A stretch of 64,000 bases of DNA, taken from Streptomyces seoulensis (lineage in GTDB: Bacteria; Actinomycetota; Actinomycetes; Streptomycetales; Streptomycetaceae). The notes under the pieces are model-generated. The model saw only the letters and a list, made by a program, of their open reading frames with translations, was not told the origin of the DNA and ran no database searches. This document shows, in pieces, positions 26,381 through 34,779 of this stretch. Every line of letters starts with the position of its first letter. The first letter of the stretch is position 1. The position numbers and the translations under genes are program-made. The stretch spans positions 5,208,001 to 5,272,000 of the forward strand of contig NZ_CP032229.1 in the NCBI RefSeq assembly GCF_004328625.1, written 5' to 3'.

Positions 26381-26893
26381 CTACTTCACCTGCTCCTTGA
26401 GCTCCGGGCGGCCCGGCTGCTCGCCGCCGCGCTCCTTGATGTACGTCTCGGTCGGCACCATGACCTTGCGGCGGAAGACGCACACCAGGGTGCCGTCCTG
26501 CTTGTAGCCCTTGGTCTCCACGTGCACGATCCCGCGGTCGTTCTTCGACTTGGACGGCCACTTGTCGAGCACGGTCGTCTCGCCGTAGATGGTGTCGCCG
26601 TGGAAGGTCGGCGCCACGTGCTTCAGCGACTCGATCTCCAGGTTGGCGATCGCCTTGCCGGACACGTCCGGCACCGACATGCCGAGCAGCAGCGAGTAGA
26701 TGTAGTTTCCGACCACCACGTTCTTGCCGAAGTCCGTGGTGCTCTCGGCGTAGTTCGCGTCCATGTGGAGCGGGTGGTGGTTCATGGTGAGGAGGCAGAA
26801 GAGGTGGTCGTCGTACTCGGTGACCGTCTTGCCGGGCCAGTGCTTGTAGACCGCCCCGACCTCGAACTCCTCGTAGGTGCGCCCGAACTGCAT
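26381..26893 (-). CDS. MaoC-like hydratase, probable mesaconyl-C1-CoA hydratase
   Basis: A 170-residue hot-dog-fold protein. The hydratase region is in NHHPLHMDANYAESTTDFGK, where the Asp and His of MaoC-type hydratases lie, and YGETTVLDKWPSKS follows as the second strand set. In the ethylmalonyl-CoA pathway this enzyme interconverts mesaconyl-C1-CoA and beta-methylmalyl-CoA. The ATG is chosen because GGAGG ends 7 bases before it; a GTG two codons earlier overlaps the lyase stop. It lies between the lyase and the acyl-CoA dehydrogenase without gaps. Confidence 0.87.
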   Translation of the reverse strand: MQFGRTYEEFEVGAVYKHWPGKTVTEYDDHLFCLLTMNHHPLHMDANYAESTTDFGKNVVVGNYIYSLLLGMSVPDVSGKAIANLEIESLKHVAPTFHGDTIYGETTVLDKWPSKSKNDRGIVHVETKGYKQDGTLVCVFRRKVMVPTETYIKERGGEQPGRPELKEQVK

Positions 26894-26895
26894 GC

Positions 26896-27855
26896 TCACG
26901 CCTCCGGAATCTCGAACTTGGACGTGCGCCGCATGCCGGCCGCGCGGCCCTTGCCCGCGACGACCAGGGCCATCTTGCGGCTGGCCTCGTCGATCATCTC
27001 GTCGCCGAGCATCGCCGAACCCTTCTTGCCGCCCGCCTCGGAGGTGCAGTACTCGTAGGCGTCCAGGATCAGCTCGGCGTGGTCGTAGTCCTCCTGCGAG
27101 GGGGAGAAGACCTCGTTGGCGGCGTCCACCTGGCCCGGGTGCAGCACCCACTTGCCGTCGAAGCCGAGCGCGGCGGCACGGCCGGCGACCTCGCGGAAGC
27201 CGTCCACGTTGCGGATCTGGAGGTAGGGGCCGTCGATCGCCTGGAGGTCGTTGGCGCGGGCGGCCATCAGGATCTTCATCAGGATGTAGTGGTAGGCGTC
27301 CGCCGGGTAGCCGGGCGGCTGCTCACCCACGACGAGCGTCTTCATGTTGATCGACGCCATGAAGTCGGCCGGTCCGAAGATGATCGTCTCAATACGTTGA
27401 CTGGCAGACGCGATCTCATTGACGTTGTTGAGACCCTGGGCGTTCTCGATCTGGGCCTCGATGCCGATGCGGCCGACCTCGAAGCCCATCGTCTTCTCGA
27501 TCTGCGTCAACAGCAGATCGAGAGCGACCACCTGCTGGGCGTTCTGCACCTTGGGCAGCATGATGCAGTCAAGGTTCGGGCCGGCGCCCTCGACCACCGT
27601 CACGACGTCGCGGTACGTCCACTCGGTCGTCCAGTCGTTGACCCGTACGACCCGTGTCTTGCCCGTCCAGTCACCCTCGTTGAGGAACTTGACGATGGTG
27701 TGCCGCGCCTCCGGCTTGGCGAGCGGCGCGCAGGCGTCCTCCAGGTCCAGGAAGACCTGGTCGGCGGGCAGCCCCTGCGCCTTCTCCAGGAAGCGCGGGT
27801 TGCTCCCCGGCACCGCCAGACAGGAGCGGCGCGGACGCAGACGGTTGACAGTCAT
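26896..27855 (-). CDS. HpcH/HpaI aldolase family, malyl-/beta-methylmalyl-CoA lyase
   Basis: A 319-residue CitE-like TIM barrel: RSCLAVPGSNPRFLEKA at the start, QVFLDLEDACAP with the Mg2+ ligand region, RVNDW, and IIFGPADFMASI. This family cleaves beta-methylmalyl-CoA to glyoxylate and propionyl-CoA, and malyl-CoA to glyoxylate and acetyl-CoA, the key carbon-splitting step of the ethylmalonyl-CoA pathway. Its start overlaps the meaA stop by 4 bases and its end abuts the MaoC gene, so it is translationally coupled to both. Operon context supports the lyase role over a citrate-lyase subunit. Confidence 0.9.
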   Translation of the reverse strand: MTVNRLRPRRSCLAVPGSNPRFLEKAQGLPADQVFLDLEDACAPLAKPEARHTIVKFLNEGDWTGKTRVVRVNDWTTEWTYRDVVTVVEGAGPNLDCIMLPKVQNAQQVVALDLLLTQIEKTMGFEVGRIGIEAQIENAQGLNNVNEIASASQRIETIIFGPADFMASINMKTLVVGEQPPGYPADAYHYILMKILMAARANDLQAIDGPYLQIRNVDGFREVAGRAAALGFDGKWVLHPGQVDAANEVFSPSQEDYDHAELILDAYEYCTSEAGGKKGSAMLGDEMIDEASRKMALVVAGKGRAAGMRRTSKFEIPEA

Positions 27856-29897
27856 GCGGGGACCTCCAGGGGGTCGAGCTTGTTCGCTGTGCGGATCTCG
27901 TCGACGATACGGCCGATGATTCCGGTGATGTCGAAGTCCTTCGGGGTGAACACGGCGGCCACGCCGGCCGACTTCAGCAGTTCGGCGTCGGCGTTCGGGA
28001 TGATCCCGCCCGCGATCACCGGGATGTCGTGCGCCCCGGCCTCGCGCAGCCGGTCCAGTACGTCCGGCACCAACTGGGCGTGCGAGCCGGACAGGATGGA
28101 CAGGCCGACCGCGTGCACGTCCTCCGCGAGGGCGGCGTCCACGATCTGCTCCGGGGTCAGCCGGATGCCCTGGTAGACCACCTCGAACCCGGCGTCACGG
28201 GCGCGCACCGCGATCTGCTCGGCGCCGTTGGAGTGCCCGTCCAGGCCCGGCTTGCCCACCAGGAAGCGCAGCTTGCCCACGCCCAGGTCGCGCGCGGTGG
28301 CGTCCACCCGGGCGCGCACCCCGGCCATCGCGGACCCGGCCTCGGCCGGCACCGCCACCGGGGCGGAGGAGACGCCGGTCGGCGCCCGGTACTCGCCGAA
28401 CACCTCGCGCAGCGCCCCCGCCCACTCGCCGGTCGTGACCCCGGCGCGGGCGCACTCCAGGGTGGCCTCCATGAGGTTGGCGGTGCCCTTGGCGGCCTCC
28501 TTCAGCTTCTCCAGCGCCTTGCAGGGGCGCGGGTGGTTGAAGGGCGGCTGGTAGCGGGTGTCCCGCCAGGTGCCCAGGGCCTCGATCACCCGGTTCTCCA
28601 CGGCCGGGTCGACCGTCTGGATCGCGGTGTCCAGGTCGGCGGTGAGCGGGTTCGGCTCGGTGGTCTCGAAGATGTTGACGCCGATGATCTTCTCGTCGCC
28701 GGACTCGATCCGGGCCCGCCGCTCGGCGTGCGAGGTCACCAACTGGGCCTTGAGATAACCGGATTCGACGGCGGCCATCGCGCCGCCCATCTCCTCGATC
28801 CGGGCCATCTCGGCGAAGGAGTCGTCCACCAGGGCGGACACCTTCTCCTCGATGACGTGGCTGCCGGCGAAGATGTCCTCGTACTCCAGCAGGTCGCTCT
28901 CGTGCGCCAGCACCTGCTGGATGCGCAGCGACCACTGCTGGTCCCAGGGGCGGGGCAGGCCCAGCGCCTCGTTCCAGGCGGGCAGCTGCACGGCACGCGC
29001 GCGTGCGTCCTTCGACAGCGTCACGGCCAGCATCTCCAGCACGATCCGCTGGACGTTGTTCTCCGGCTGCGCCTCGGTCAGGCCGAGCGAGTTGACCTGG
29101 ACGCCGTAGCGGAACCGGCGCTGCTTGGGGTTCTCGATGCCGTACCGCTCGCGGGTGACCCGGTCCCAGATGCGGCCGAAGGCGCGCATCTTGCACATCT
29201 CCTCGACGAAGCGGACGCCCGCGTTGACGAAGAAGGAGATCCGGGCGACCACGTCGCCCATGCGCTCCTGGGGCACCTGGCCGGAGTCGCGCACCGCGTC
29301 CAGCACCGCGATGGCGGTGGACATGGCGTACGCGATCTCCTGGACCGGCGTGGCGCCGGCCTCCTGGAGGTGGTAGCTGCAGATGTTGATCGGGTTCCAC
29401 TTGGGGATGTGGGACACCGTGTACGCGATCATGTCCGTCGTCAGCCGGAGCGAGGGTCCCGGCGGGAAGACGTGCGTCCCGCGCGAGAGGTACTCCTTGA
29501 CGATGTCGTTCTGGGTCGTGCCCTGGAGCCGGGTGATGTCGACACCCTGCTCCTCGGCGACGACCTGGTAGAGCGCCAGCAGCCACATGGCGGTCGCGTT
29601 GATCGTCATCGAGGTGTTCATCTGGTCCAGCGGGATGTCCTGGAACAGCCTGCGCATGTCACCCAGATGCGAGACGGGCACGCCGACCCGGCCGACCTCG
29701 CCGCGGGCGAGGATGTGGTCGGCGTCGTAGCCGGTCTGGGTGGGCAGGTCGAACGCCACCGACAGACCGGTCTGGCCCTTGGCGAGGTTGCGCCGGTACA
29801 GCTCGTTGGACGCCTCCGCCGTCGAGTGCCCGGCGTAGGTCCGCATGAGCCACGGACGGTCCTTCTGACGCGCCTGGGGCGCCTGACGCTCTGTCAC
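27852..29897 (-). CDS. meaA: Ethylmalonyl-CoA mutase (MeaA), B12-dependent
   Basis: A 681-residue adenosylcobalamin mutase. The N-terminal about 520 residues form the acyl-CoA mutase barrel (LMRTYAGHSTAEASNELYRR, SVAFDLPTQTGYD). The C-terminal domain from about residue 535 binds B12 through GKPGLDGHSNGAEQ, including the DxHxxG motif, followed by SILSGSHAQLVPD. It turns ethylmalonyl-CoA into methylsuccinyl-CoA. The PTQTGYD region and direct linkage to ccr distinguish it from methylmalonyl-CoA mutase large subunits, which normally pair with a small subunit. It starts 10 bases after the ccr stop. I see no cobalamin riboswitch upstream. Confidence 0.93.
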   Translation of the reverse strand: MTERQAPQARQKDRPWLMRTYAGHSTAEASNELYRRNLAKGQTGLSVAFDLPTQTGYDADHILARGEVGRVGVPVSHLGDMRRLFQDIPLDQMNTSMTINATAMWLLALYQVVAEEQGVDITRLQGTTQNDIVKEYLSRGTHVFPPGPSLRLTTDMIAYTVSHIPKWNPINICSYHLQEAGATPVQEIAYAMSTAIAVLDAVRDSGQVPQERMGDVVARISFFVNAGVRFVEEMCKMRAFGRIWDRVTRERYGIENPKQRRFRYGVQVNSLGLTEAQPENNVQRIVLEMLAVTLSKDARARAVQLPAWNEALGLPRPWDQQWSLRIQQVLAHESDLLEYEDIFAGSHVIEEKVSALVDDSFAEMARIEEMGGAMAAVESGYLKAQLVTSHAERRARIESGDEKIIGVNIFETTEPNPLTADLDTAIQTVDPAVENRVIEALGTWRDTRYQPPFNHPRPCKALEKLKEAAKGTANLMEATLECARAGVTTGEWAGALREVFGEYRAPTGVSSAPVAVPAEAGSAMAGVRARVDATARDLGVGKLRFLVGKPGLDGHSNGAEQIAVRARDAGFEVVYQGIRLTPEQIVDAALAEDVHAVGLSILSGSHAQLVPDVLDRLREAGAHDIPVIAGGIIPNADAELLKSAGVAAVFTPKDFDITGIIGRIVDEIRTANKLDPLEVPA

Positions 29898-29907
29898 GGT
29901 TCGCTCC

Positions 29908-31248
29908 TCAGACGTTCCGGAAGCGGTTGATCGCGTCGATGTGCTCGGCGCGCAGCTCGGCGTCGCGGACGCCGAGGCCCTCCTCGGGGGCCAGGCACAG
30001 CACGCCGACCTTGCCCTGGTGGAGGTTGCGGTGCACGTCGTACGCGGCCTGGCCGGTGTCCTCCAGGGAGTACACCTTGGACAGCGTCGGGTGGATCTTG
30101 CCCTTGGCGATCAGGCGGTTGGCCTCCCACGCCTCGCGGTAGTTGGCGAAGTGGGAGCCGATGATGCGCTTGAGGGACATCCACAGGTAGCGGTTGTCGT
30201 ACTCGTGCATGTAGCCCGAGGTCGAGGCGCAGGTGGTGATGGTGCCGCCCTTGCGGGTGACGAAGACGGACGCGCCGAAGGTCTCGCGGCCGGGGTGCTC
30301 GAAGACGATGTCGATGTCCTCGCCGCCGGTCAGCTCGCGGATGCGCTTGCCGAAGCGCTTCCACTCCTTGGGGTCCTGGGTCTGCTCGTCCTTCCAGAAC
30401 TTGTAGCCCTCGGCGTTGCGGTCGATGATCGCCTCGGCACCCATCGAGCGGCAGATGTCGGCCTTCTGGTCGCTGGAGACGACACAGATCGGGTTGGCGC
30501 CGCCCGCGAGCGCGAACTGGGTGGCGTACGAGCCGAGTCCGCCGCTGGCGCCCCAGATCAGCACGTTGTCGCCCTGCTTCATCCCGGCGCCGTTCTTGGA
30601 GACGAGCTGGCGGTAGGCGGTGGAGTTGACCAGGCCGGGGGCGGCGGCCTCCTCCCAGCTCAGGTGGCCGGGCTTCGGCATCAGCTGGTTGGACTTGACG
30701 AGGGCTATCTCCGCCAGGCCGCCGAAGTTGGTCTCGAAGCCCCAGATGCGCTGCTCGGGGTCGAGCATCGTGTCGTTGTGGCCGTCGGAGGACTCCATCT
30801 CGACGGACAGACAGTGCGCGACGACCTCGTCACCGGGCTTCCAGGCGTTCACGCCGGGGCCGGTGCGCAGGACGACGCCCGCGAGGTCGGAGCCGATGAT
30901 GTGGTACGGCAGGTCGTGCCGCTTGGCCAGCTCGTTGGTGCGGCCGTAGCGCTCCAGGAACCCGAAGGTGGACAGTGGCTCGAAGATCGAGGTCCACACC
31001 GAGTTGTAGTTCACCGAGGAGGCCATGACGGCCACCAGGGCCTCGCCGGGGCCCAGCTCGGGCAGCGGCACCTCGTCGAGGTGGGTGGACTTGCGGGGGT
31101 CCTTGTCGCGGGTCTCGAGGCCCGCGAACATCTCCGTCTCGTCCTTGTGCACGGTGATCGCGCGGTACGACTCGGGCAGCGGGATGGCGGCGAAGTCGGC
31201 GGACGTGGCGTCCGACTGGATCGCGGCGAGGATGTCCTTCACGGTCAC
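29908..31248 (-). CDS. ccr: Crotonyl-CoA carboxylase/reductase
   Basis: A 446-residue zinc-less medium-chain dehydrogenase. It reductively carboxylates crotonyl-CoA with NADPH and CO2 to ethylmalonyl-CoA. It also supplies extender units for polyketides in streptomycetes. Seen: the GSDLAGVVLRTGPGVNAWKPGDEV domain, the NADP fold IWGASGGLGSYATQFA, FEHPGRETFGASVFVTRKGG and the family-typical extension WMSLKRIIGSHFANYREAWE. The GTG giving VTVKDILAAI is chosen because GGAGG lies 7 bases upstream. It is the first gene of the five-gene ethylmalonyl-CoA operon and has a long leader with several palindromes. Confidence 0.95.
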   Translation of the reverse strand: MTVKDILAAIQSDATSADFAAIPLPESYRAITVHKDETEMFAGLETRDKDPRKSTHLDEVPLPELGPGEALVAVMASSVNYNSVWTSIFEPLSTFGFLERYGRTNELAKRHDLPYHIIGSDLAGVVLRTGPGVNAWKPGDEVVAHCLSVEMESSDGHNDTMLDPEQRIWGFETNFGGLAEIALVKSNQLMPKPGHLSWEEAAAPGLVNSTAYRQLVSKNGAGMKQGDNVLIWGASGGLGSYATQFALAGGANPICVVSSDQKADICRSMGAEAIIDRNAEGYKFWKDEQTQDPKEWKRFGKRIRELTGGEDIDIVFEHPGRETFGASVFVTRKGGTITTCASTSGYMHEYDNRYLWMSLKRIIGSHFANYREAWEANRLIAKGKIHPTLSKVYSLEDTGQAAYDVHRNLHQGKVGVLCLAPEEGLGVRDAELRAEHIDAINRFRNV

Positions 31249-31483
31249 GGTATTGCCTCCGGCGGTGAGCGCCCTGAGGGAGGGGCGCTGGGGTTTCGTC
31301 GGTGCTTGAAGTGCGCTCTGGGGTGCGAGGGGGGTGCCGTCGGTTGGGCGGCGGATGCTTCGGCGGCGCTTTGTGGCGCGGGAGGTTGCCTGTGACGCAG
31401 GCGTCCGGACGCGCGAGCCGGGTGGCTTGCGGGGACAGCCGGCGCGCGGGATTTCGCTACGCGCCGGCCGTCCGGACACTCTC

Positions 31484-31557
31484 AACGTATGACACCGCGT
31501 GTCAGGCGGCAAGGCACTGAGTGCCAGAACTTCCTCTCACATGAAATCTTTACGTAA
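31484..31557 (-). promoter_or_regulatory. Probable ccr promoter with three palindromes
   Basis: On the minus strand TTGCCG (31512-31507) and TACGTT (31489-31484) are 17 bp apart. The spacer is filled by the palindrome TGACACGCGGTGTCA (31504-31490, 6-bp arms). Upstream lie GGCACTGAGTGCC (31513-31525) and TTACGTAA (31550-31557). The arrangement suits one or more repressors or activators. The predicted start near 31477 would leave a leader of about 230 bases before ccr. Confidence 0.5.
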
Positions 31558-31622
31558 CAAATGAGCGATGATCGATCGAACGGGCTCCGAGAGGCGACAG
31601 AAAACGGGCCCGGACATGCAAA

Positions 31623-31646
31623 ACGGCCACCCCGAGGGGTGGCCGT
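31623..31646 (-). terminator. Rho-independent terminator of the TetR gene
   Basis: ACGGCCACCCC at 31623-31633 pairs with GGGGTGGCCGT at 31636-31646; on the minus strand the hairpin is followed by TTTTGC. It starts 22 bases after the TetR stop and isolates this gene from ccr. Confidence 0.8.
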
Positions 31647-31668
31647 CGTCACAGCGGGAGACGCGGGC

Positions 31669-32478
31669 TCAGCGCTCCTTGAGCGCCTGCTCGATGGTCC
31701 GCATGACCTCGTCCAGGGGCGCGTCGGTGCGGGCGACCGTGACCAGCACCTCGCCCTGCGCGGAGACCGTCGCCGGAGCGGGCGTGGCGGCCGTGCTCCG
31801 GCCGGCCCCGATGCCGGTGCCGAAGGTCCGGCGGACGATCGCGAAAGCGTGGTCGAGCTGCGCCTCCACGTCGCCCTGGCCGTCCGCCCGCAGCCACCGC
31901 CGCAGCACATGGTTGTGCGCGGTGACCACGGCGGACGCGGCGACCTCGGCCAGCAGCGGATCGTCGTTGGCGTCGTCGGCGTGCGCCCGCTCGTCGAAGT
32001 GGCCCAGCAGATAGCGGGTGAACAGCCGCTCGTAGCGGGCCACCGAGGCGATCTCCGCCTCGCGCAGCGTCGGCACCTCGCGGGTCAGCCGGTAGCGCGC
32101 CACCGAGATCTCCGGCTGGGCCGCGTACATCCGCATGACTTCCTTGATCCCGCGGCACACCGTGTCGAGCGGATGCTCGTGCGCCGGGGCCGCGTTGAGC
32201 ACCGCCTCGGCCCGGATCAGGGTGTCGTCGTGGTCGGGGAAGATCGCCTCTTCCTTGGAGCGGAAGTGGCGGAAGAACGTGCGCCGGGCGACCCCGGCCG
32301 CCGCCGCGATCTCGTCCACCGTGGTCGCCTCGTACCCCTTGGACGCGAAGAGTTCCATCGCGGCCGCCGCCAGTTCCCGGCGCATCTTCAGCCGCTGGGC
32401 GGCGGCGCGGCCGCCCGCGGCGCTCTCCGGGGCGTCGGAGGCGGCGGATGTACGTGAGGACCTGACGGGCTGGGACAT
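31669..32478 (-). CDS. TetR-family transcriptional regulator
   Basis: A 269-residue regulator. The N-terminal DNA-binding domain is clear: RRELAAAAMELFASKGYEAT, TVDEIAAAAGVARRTFFRHF (recognition helix) and RSKEEAIFPDHD. The ligand-binding part is all-helical, with RYRLTREVPTLREAE and a Thr/Ala-rich loop near the C-terminus. The start is uncertain because no good ribosome-binding site is visible; the ATG giving MSQPVRSSRT is used, and another lies 18 bases upstream. It lies immediately upstream of the ccr operon on the same strand, with a terminator between, and close to a 3-hydroxyacyl-CoA dehydrogenase gene, so control of acyl-CoA metabolism is a reasonable guess. Confidence 0.88.
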   Translation of the reverse strand: MSQPVRSSRTSAASDAPESAAGGRAAAQRLKMRRELAAAAMELFASKGYEATTVDEIAAAAGVARRTFFRHFRSKEEAIFPDHDDTLIRAEAVLNAAPAHEHPLDTVCRGIKEVMRMYAAQPEISVARYRLTREVPTLREAEIASVARYERLFTRYLLGHFDERAHADDANDDPLLAEVAASAVVTAHNHVLRRWLRADGQGDVEAQLDHAFAIVRRTFGTGIGAGRSTAATPAPATVSAQGEVLVTVARTDAPLDEVMRTIEQALKER

Positions 32479-32626
32479 GACCCGAACGTACTGCATGGAC
32501 GCCGTGCCACGCGCGGGTGCCGGGAGGCCCTCGTCCCCGGAGCGGGCGGTGGCCCGGCCGGGCGGGGCGAGGCCGCCCGGTTCGAGCAGCCCGCCCCACT
32601 CCGGCCCGTCCCGGAAACCGTCGGCG

Positions 32627-34432
32627 TCAGCGGCGGGCATACTCGCGGAAGCCCCGGCCGGTCTTGCGGCCCAGGCAGCCCGCCGCCACCAGGTGCTCCA
32701 GCAGCGGCGCCGGGGCGAGGCCCGGGTCGCGGAACTCGCGGTGCAGCACCTTCTCGATGGCCAGCGAGACGTCCAGCCCGACCACGTCCAGCAGTTCGAA
32801 CGGGCCCATCGGGTAGCCGCCGCCCAGCCGCATTGCCGCGTCGATGTCGTCGAGGGTCGCGTAGTGCTCCTCGACCATCTTGACCGCGTTGTTCAGGTAC
32901 GGGAACAGCAGCGCGTTCACGATGAAGCCGGCCCGGTCGCCGCAGTCCACCGGGTGCTTGCCGAGGCGGGCGCAGACCTCACGGACGGTGGCGTGGGTGT
33001 CGTCGGCGGTGAGCACCGTGCGCACCACCTCCACCAGCTTCATCGCCGGGGCCGGGTTGAAGAAGTGCATGCCGATCACGTCCTGCGGGCGCGAGGTGGC
33101 GCGGGCGCAGGCGACGACGGGCAGCGAGGAGGTGGTGGTGGCCAGGACCGCGCCCGGCTTGCAGACCTTGTCCAGCGCCTGGAAGAGCTGCCGCTTGACG
33201 TCCAGGTCCTCCGCGACCGCCTCCACGGCGAGGTCGACGTCGGCGAACGCCTCGTAGCCGCCCGCCGGGGTGATCCGCTCCAGCATCCCGGCCGCCGACT
33301 CGGCGGTCAGGCGGCCCTTGGCGACCGAGCGGTCCAGCGACTTGCCGACGCGCGCCTTGGCGGCCTGCGCCTTCTCCTCGCTGCGGGCGGCCAGGACCAC
33401 CTCGAAACCGGCCTTGGCGAACACCTCCGCGATGCCCGACGCCATCGTGCCGGACCCGGCGACGCCCACCGAGCGCACCGTACGGCCCGCCGTCGCCGAG
33501 TCGCCGGGCGCCGGGGTGAGGGCGTCCGGGACGGTCTCGGCGCTGCCCGGGGCCGCGTAGGTGTAGAAGCCGCGGCCCGCCTTGCGGCCGGTCAGGCCCG
33601 CCTGGCTGAGCTGCTTCAGGATCGGGGCCGGGGCGTGCAGGCGGTCGCGGGACTCGGCGTACATCGCCTCCAGGACCCGGCGGGCGGTGTCCACGCCGAT
33701 CAGGTCCAGCAGGGCGAGCGGGCCCATCGGCAGGCCGCAGCCCAGCCGCATCGCGGCGTCGATGTCCTCGCGGGAGGCGTAGCGCGCCTCGTACATCGCG
33801 GCGGCCTGGTTCAAGTAGCCGAACAGCAGGCCGTCCGCGACGAATCCGGGACGGTCGCCCACCGCGACCGGCTCCTTGCCCAGCTCCAGCGCGAGGTCGG
33901 TGACGGCGGTGACGGCCTGGGGCGCGGTCAGCACCGAGGAGACGACCTCCACCAGCTTCATCGCCTGCACCGGGTTGAAGAAGTGCAGGCCGAGGACGCG
34001 CTCGGGGCGCTGCGAGCCGGCGGCGAGCCGGGTGACGGAGAGCGCGTTGGTGCCGGTGGCCAGGATCGCCTCCGGCCGCACCACGCGGTCGAGTTCGGCG
34101 AAGATCTGCTGCTTGATCTCGTACGACTCCGGGGCCACCTCGATCACGAGGTCGGCGTCGGCGGCCGCGGCGAGGTCGGTTCCGGTGGTGACCCGGTCCA
34201 GCAGGGCCGCGCGCTCGGGCTCGGTGAGCCGGCCGCGTTCGACGGCGCGGGCGGTGGACTGCTCCAGCGCCCGGACGCAGGTGGCGGCCTGGGCCGCGTC
34301 GATGTCGATGCCGACGACCTGGCGGCCGGCGCGGGCCAAGACCTCGGTGAGACCGGTGCCCATGGTGCCGAGGCCGACCACGGCGATCGTCCGCAGCGGG
34401 GAGGGAGGGGTGTGGGACAGGGGAGTGGCCAT
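32627..34432 (-). CDS. 3-hydroxyacyl-CoA dehydrogenase, internally duplicated
   Basis: A 601-residue protein made of two tandem copies of the NAD-binding plus C-terminal 3-hydroxyacyl-CoA dehydrogenase unit. Copy A (residues about 10-290) has VVGLGTMGTG, GLHFFNPVQAMKLVEVV and RPGFVADGLLFGYLNQAA. Copy B (about 300-601) has VAGSGTMASG, GMHFFNPAPAMKLVEVV and RAGFIVNALLFPYLNNAV. Both copies keep the catalytic His in HFFNP and the nucleotide motif. No enoyl-CoA hydratase domain is present, unlike FadB. The ATG giving MATPLSHTPP is preceded by GGAG. It would oxidise 3-hydroxyacyl-CoA in fatty-acid or crotonyl-CoA metabolism, possibly linked to the ccr pathway. Confidence 0.9.
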   Translation of the reverse strand: MATPLSHTPPSPLRTIAVVGLGTMGTGLTEVLARAGRQVVGIDIDAAQAATCVRALEQSTARAVERGRLTEPERAALLDRVTTGTDLAAAADADLVIEVAPESYEIKQQIFAELDRVVRPEAILATGTNALSVTRLAAGSQRPERVLGLHFFNPVQAMKLVEVVSSVLTAPQAVTAVTDLALELGKEPVAVGDRPGFVADGLLFGYLNQAAAMYEARYASREDIDAAMRLGCGLPMGPLALLDLIGVDTARRVLEAMYAESRDRLHAPAPILKQLSQAGLTGRKAGRGFYTYAAPGSAETVPDALTPAPGDSATAGRTVRSVGVAGSGTMASGIAEVFAKAGFEVVLAARSEEKAQAAKARVGKSLDRSVAKGRLTAESAAGMLERITPAGGYEAFADVDLAVEAVAEDLDVKRQLFQALDKVCKPGAVLATTTSSLPVVACARATSRPQDVIGMHFFNPAPAMKLVEVVRTVLTADDTHATVREVCARLGKHPVDCGDRAGFIVNALLFPYLNNAVKMVEEHYATLDDIDAAMRLGGGYPMGPFELLDVVGLDVSLAIEKVLHREFRDPGLAPAPLLEHLVAAGCLGRKTGRGFREYARR

Positions 34433-34779
34433 CGCGGAACTCCAGGAAGAGTGGTGACGACGAGGAACGCGGCGCACGCGTCGAGGACGCGTGCCGCAGC
34501 GTGGGATGCGGGTGTTGCCGGGCCGCGAAGCGCACACGCCCGGTGCCGTCGTGGCGGGCGCGCACACGCCCATGACGGTCCGACTTGCCGACCGGCCCTG
34601 TCCCGGAGCCGGGTCGTGCTCTCGACGGTTGCGTCACCAGACCGTCGCCAGCCGAAGCGCGAGTGGGTAACTCGCTCGTCTGAGCTTAACCAGTGAGTAA
34701 CGAGCGCGCCAGTGCCCGGTGCCAACTCGGCTTTGTGATGTACCTCCCTTCCGTGTCATCGCGCGCCTACGCTGGGTGT
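34433..34779. other. Divergent intergenic region with repeat elements
   Basis: About 345 bases without a gene between two divergent genes. It holds a spaced inverted repeat CGCTCGT / ACGAGCG near 34672-34705 with AT-richer sequence between (CTGAGCTTAACCAGTGAGTA), which could be an operator for the dehydrogenase gene. At its right end a -10-like TACGCT (34768-34773) sits 6 bases before the GTG of the HEAT-repeat gene. Confidence 0.35.

Noticed and set aside
31249..31622. Cobalamin riboswitch ahead of the ccr-meaA operon
   Set aside because: The leader is long and MeaA needs B12, but I found no B12-box-like sequence.
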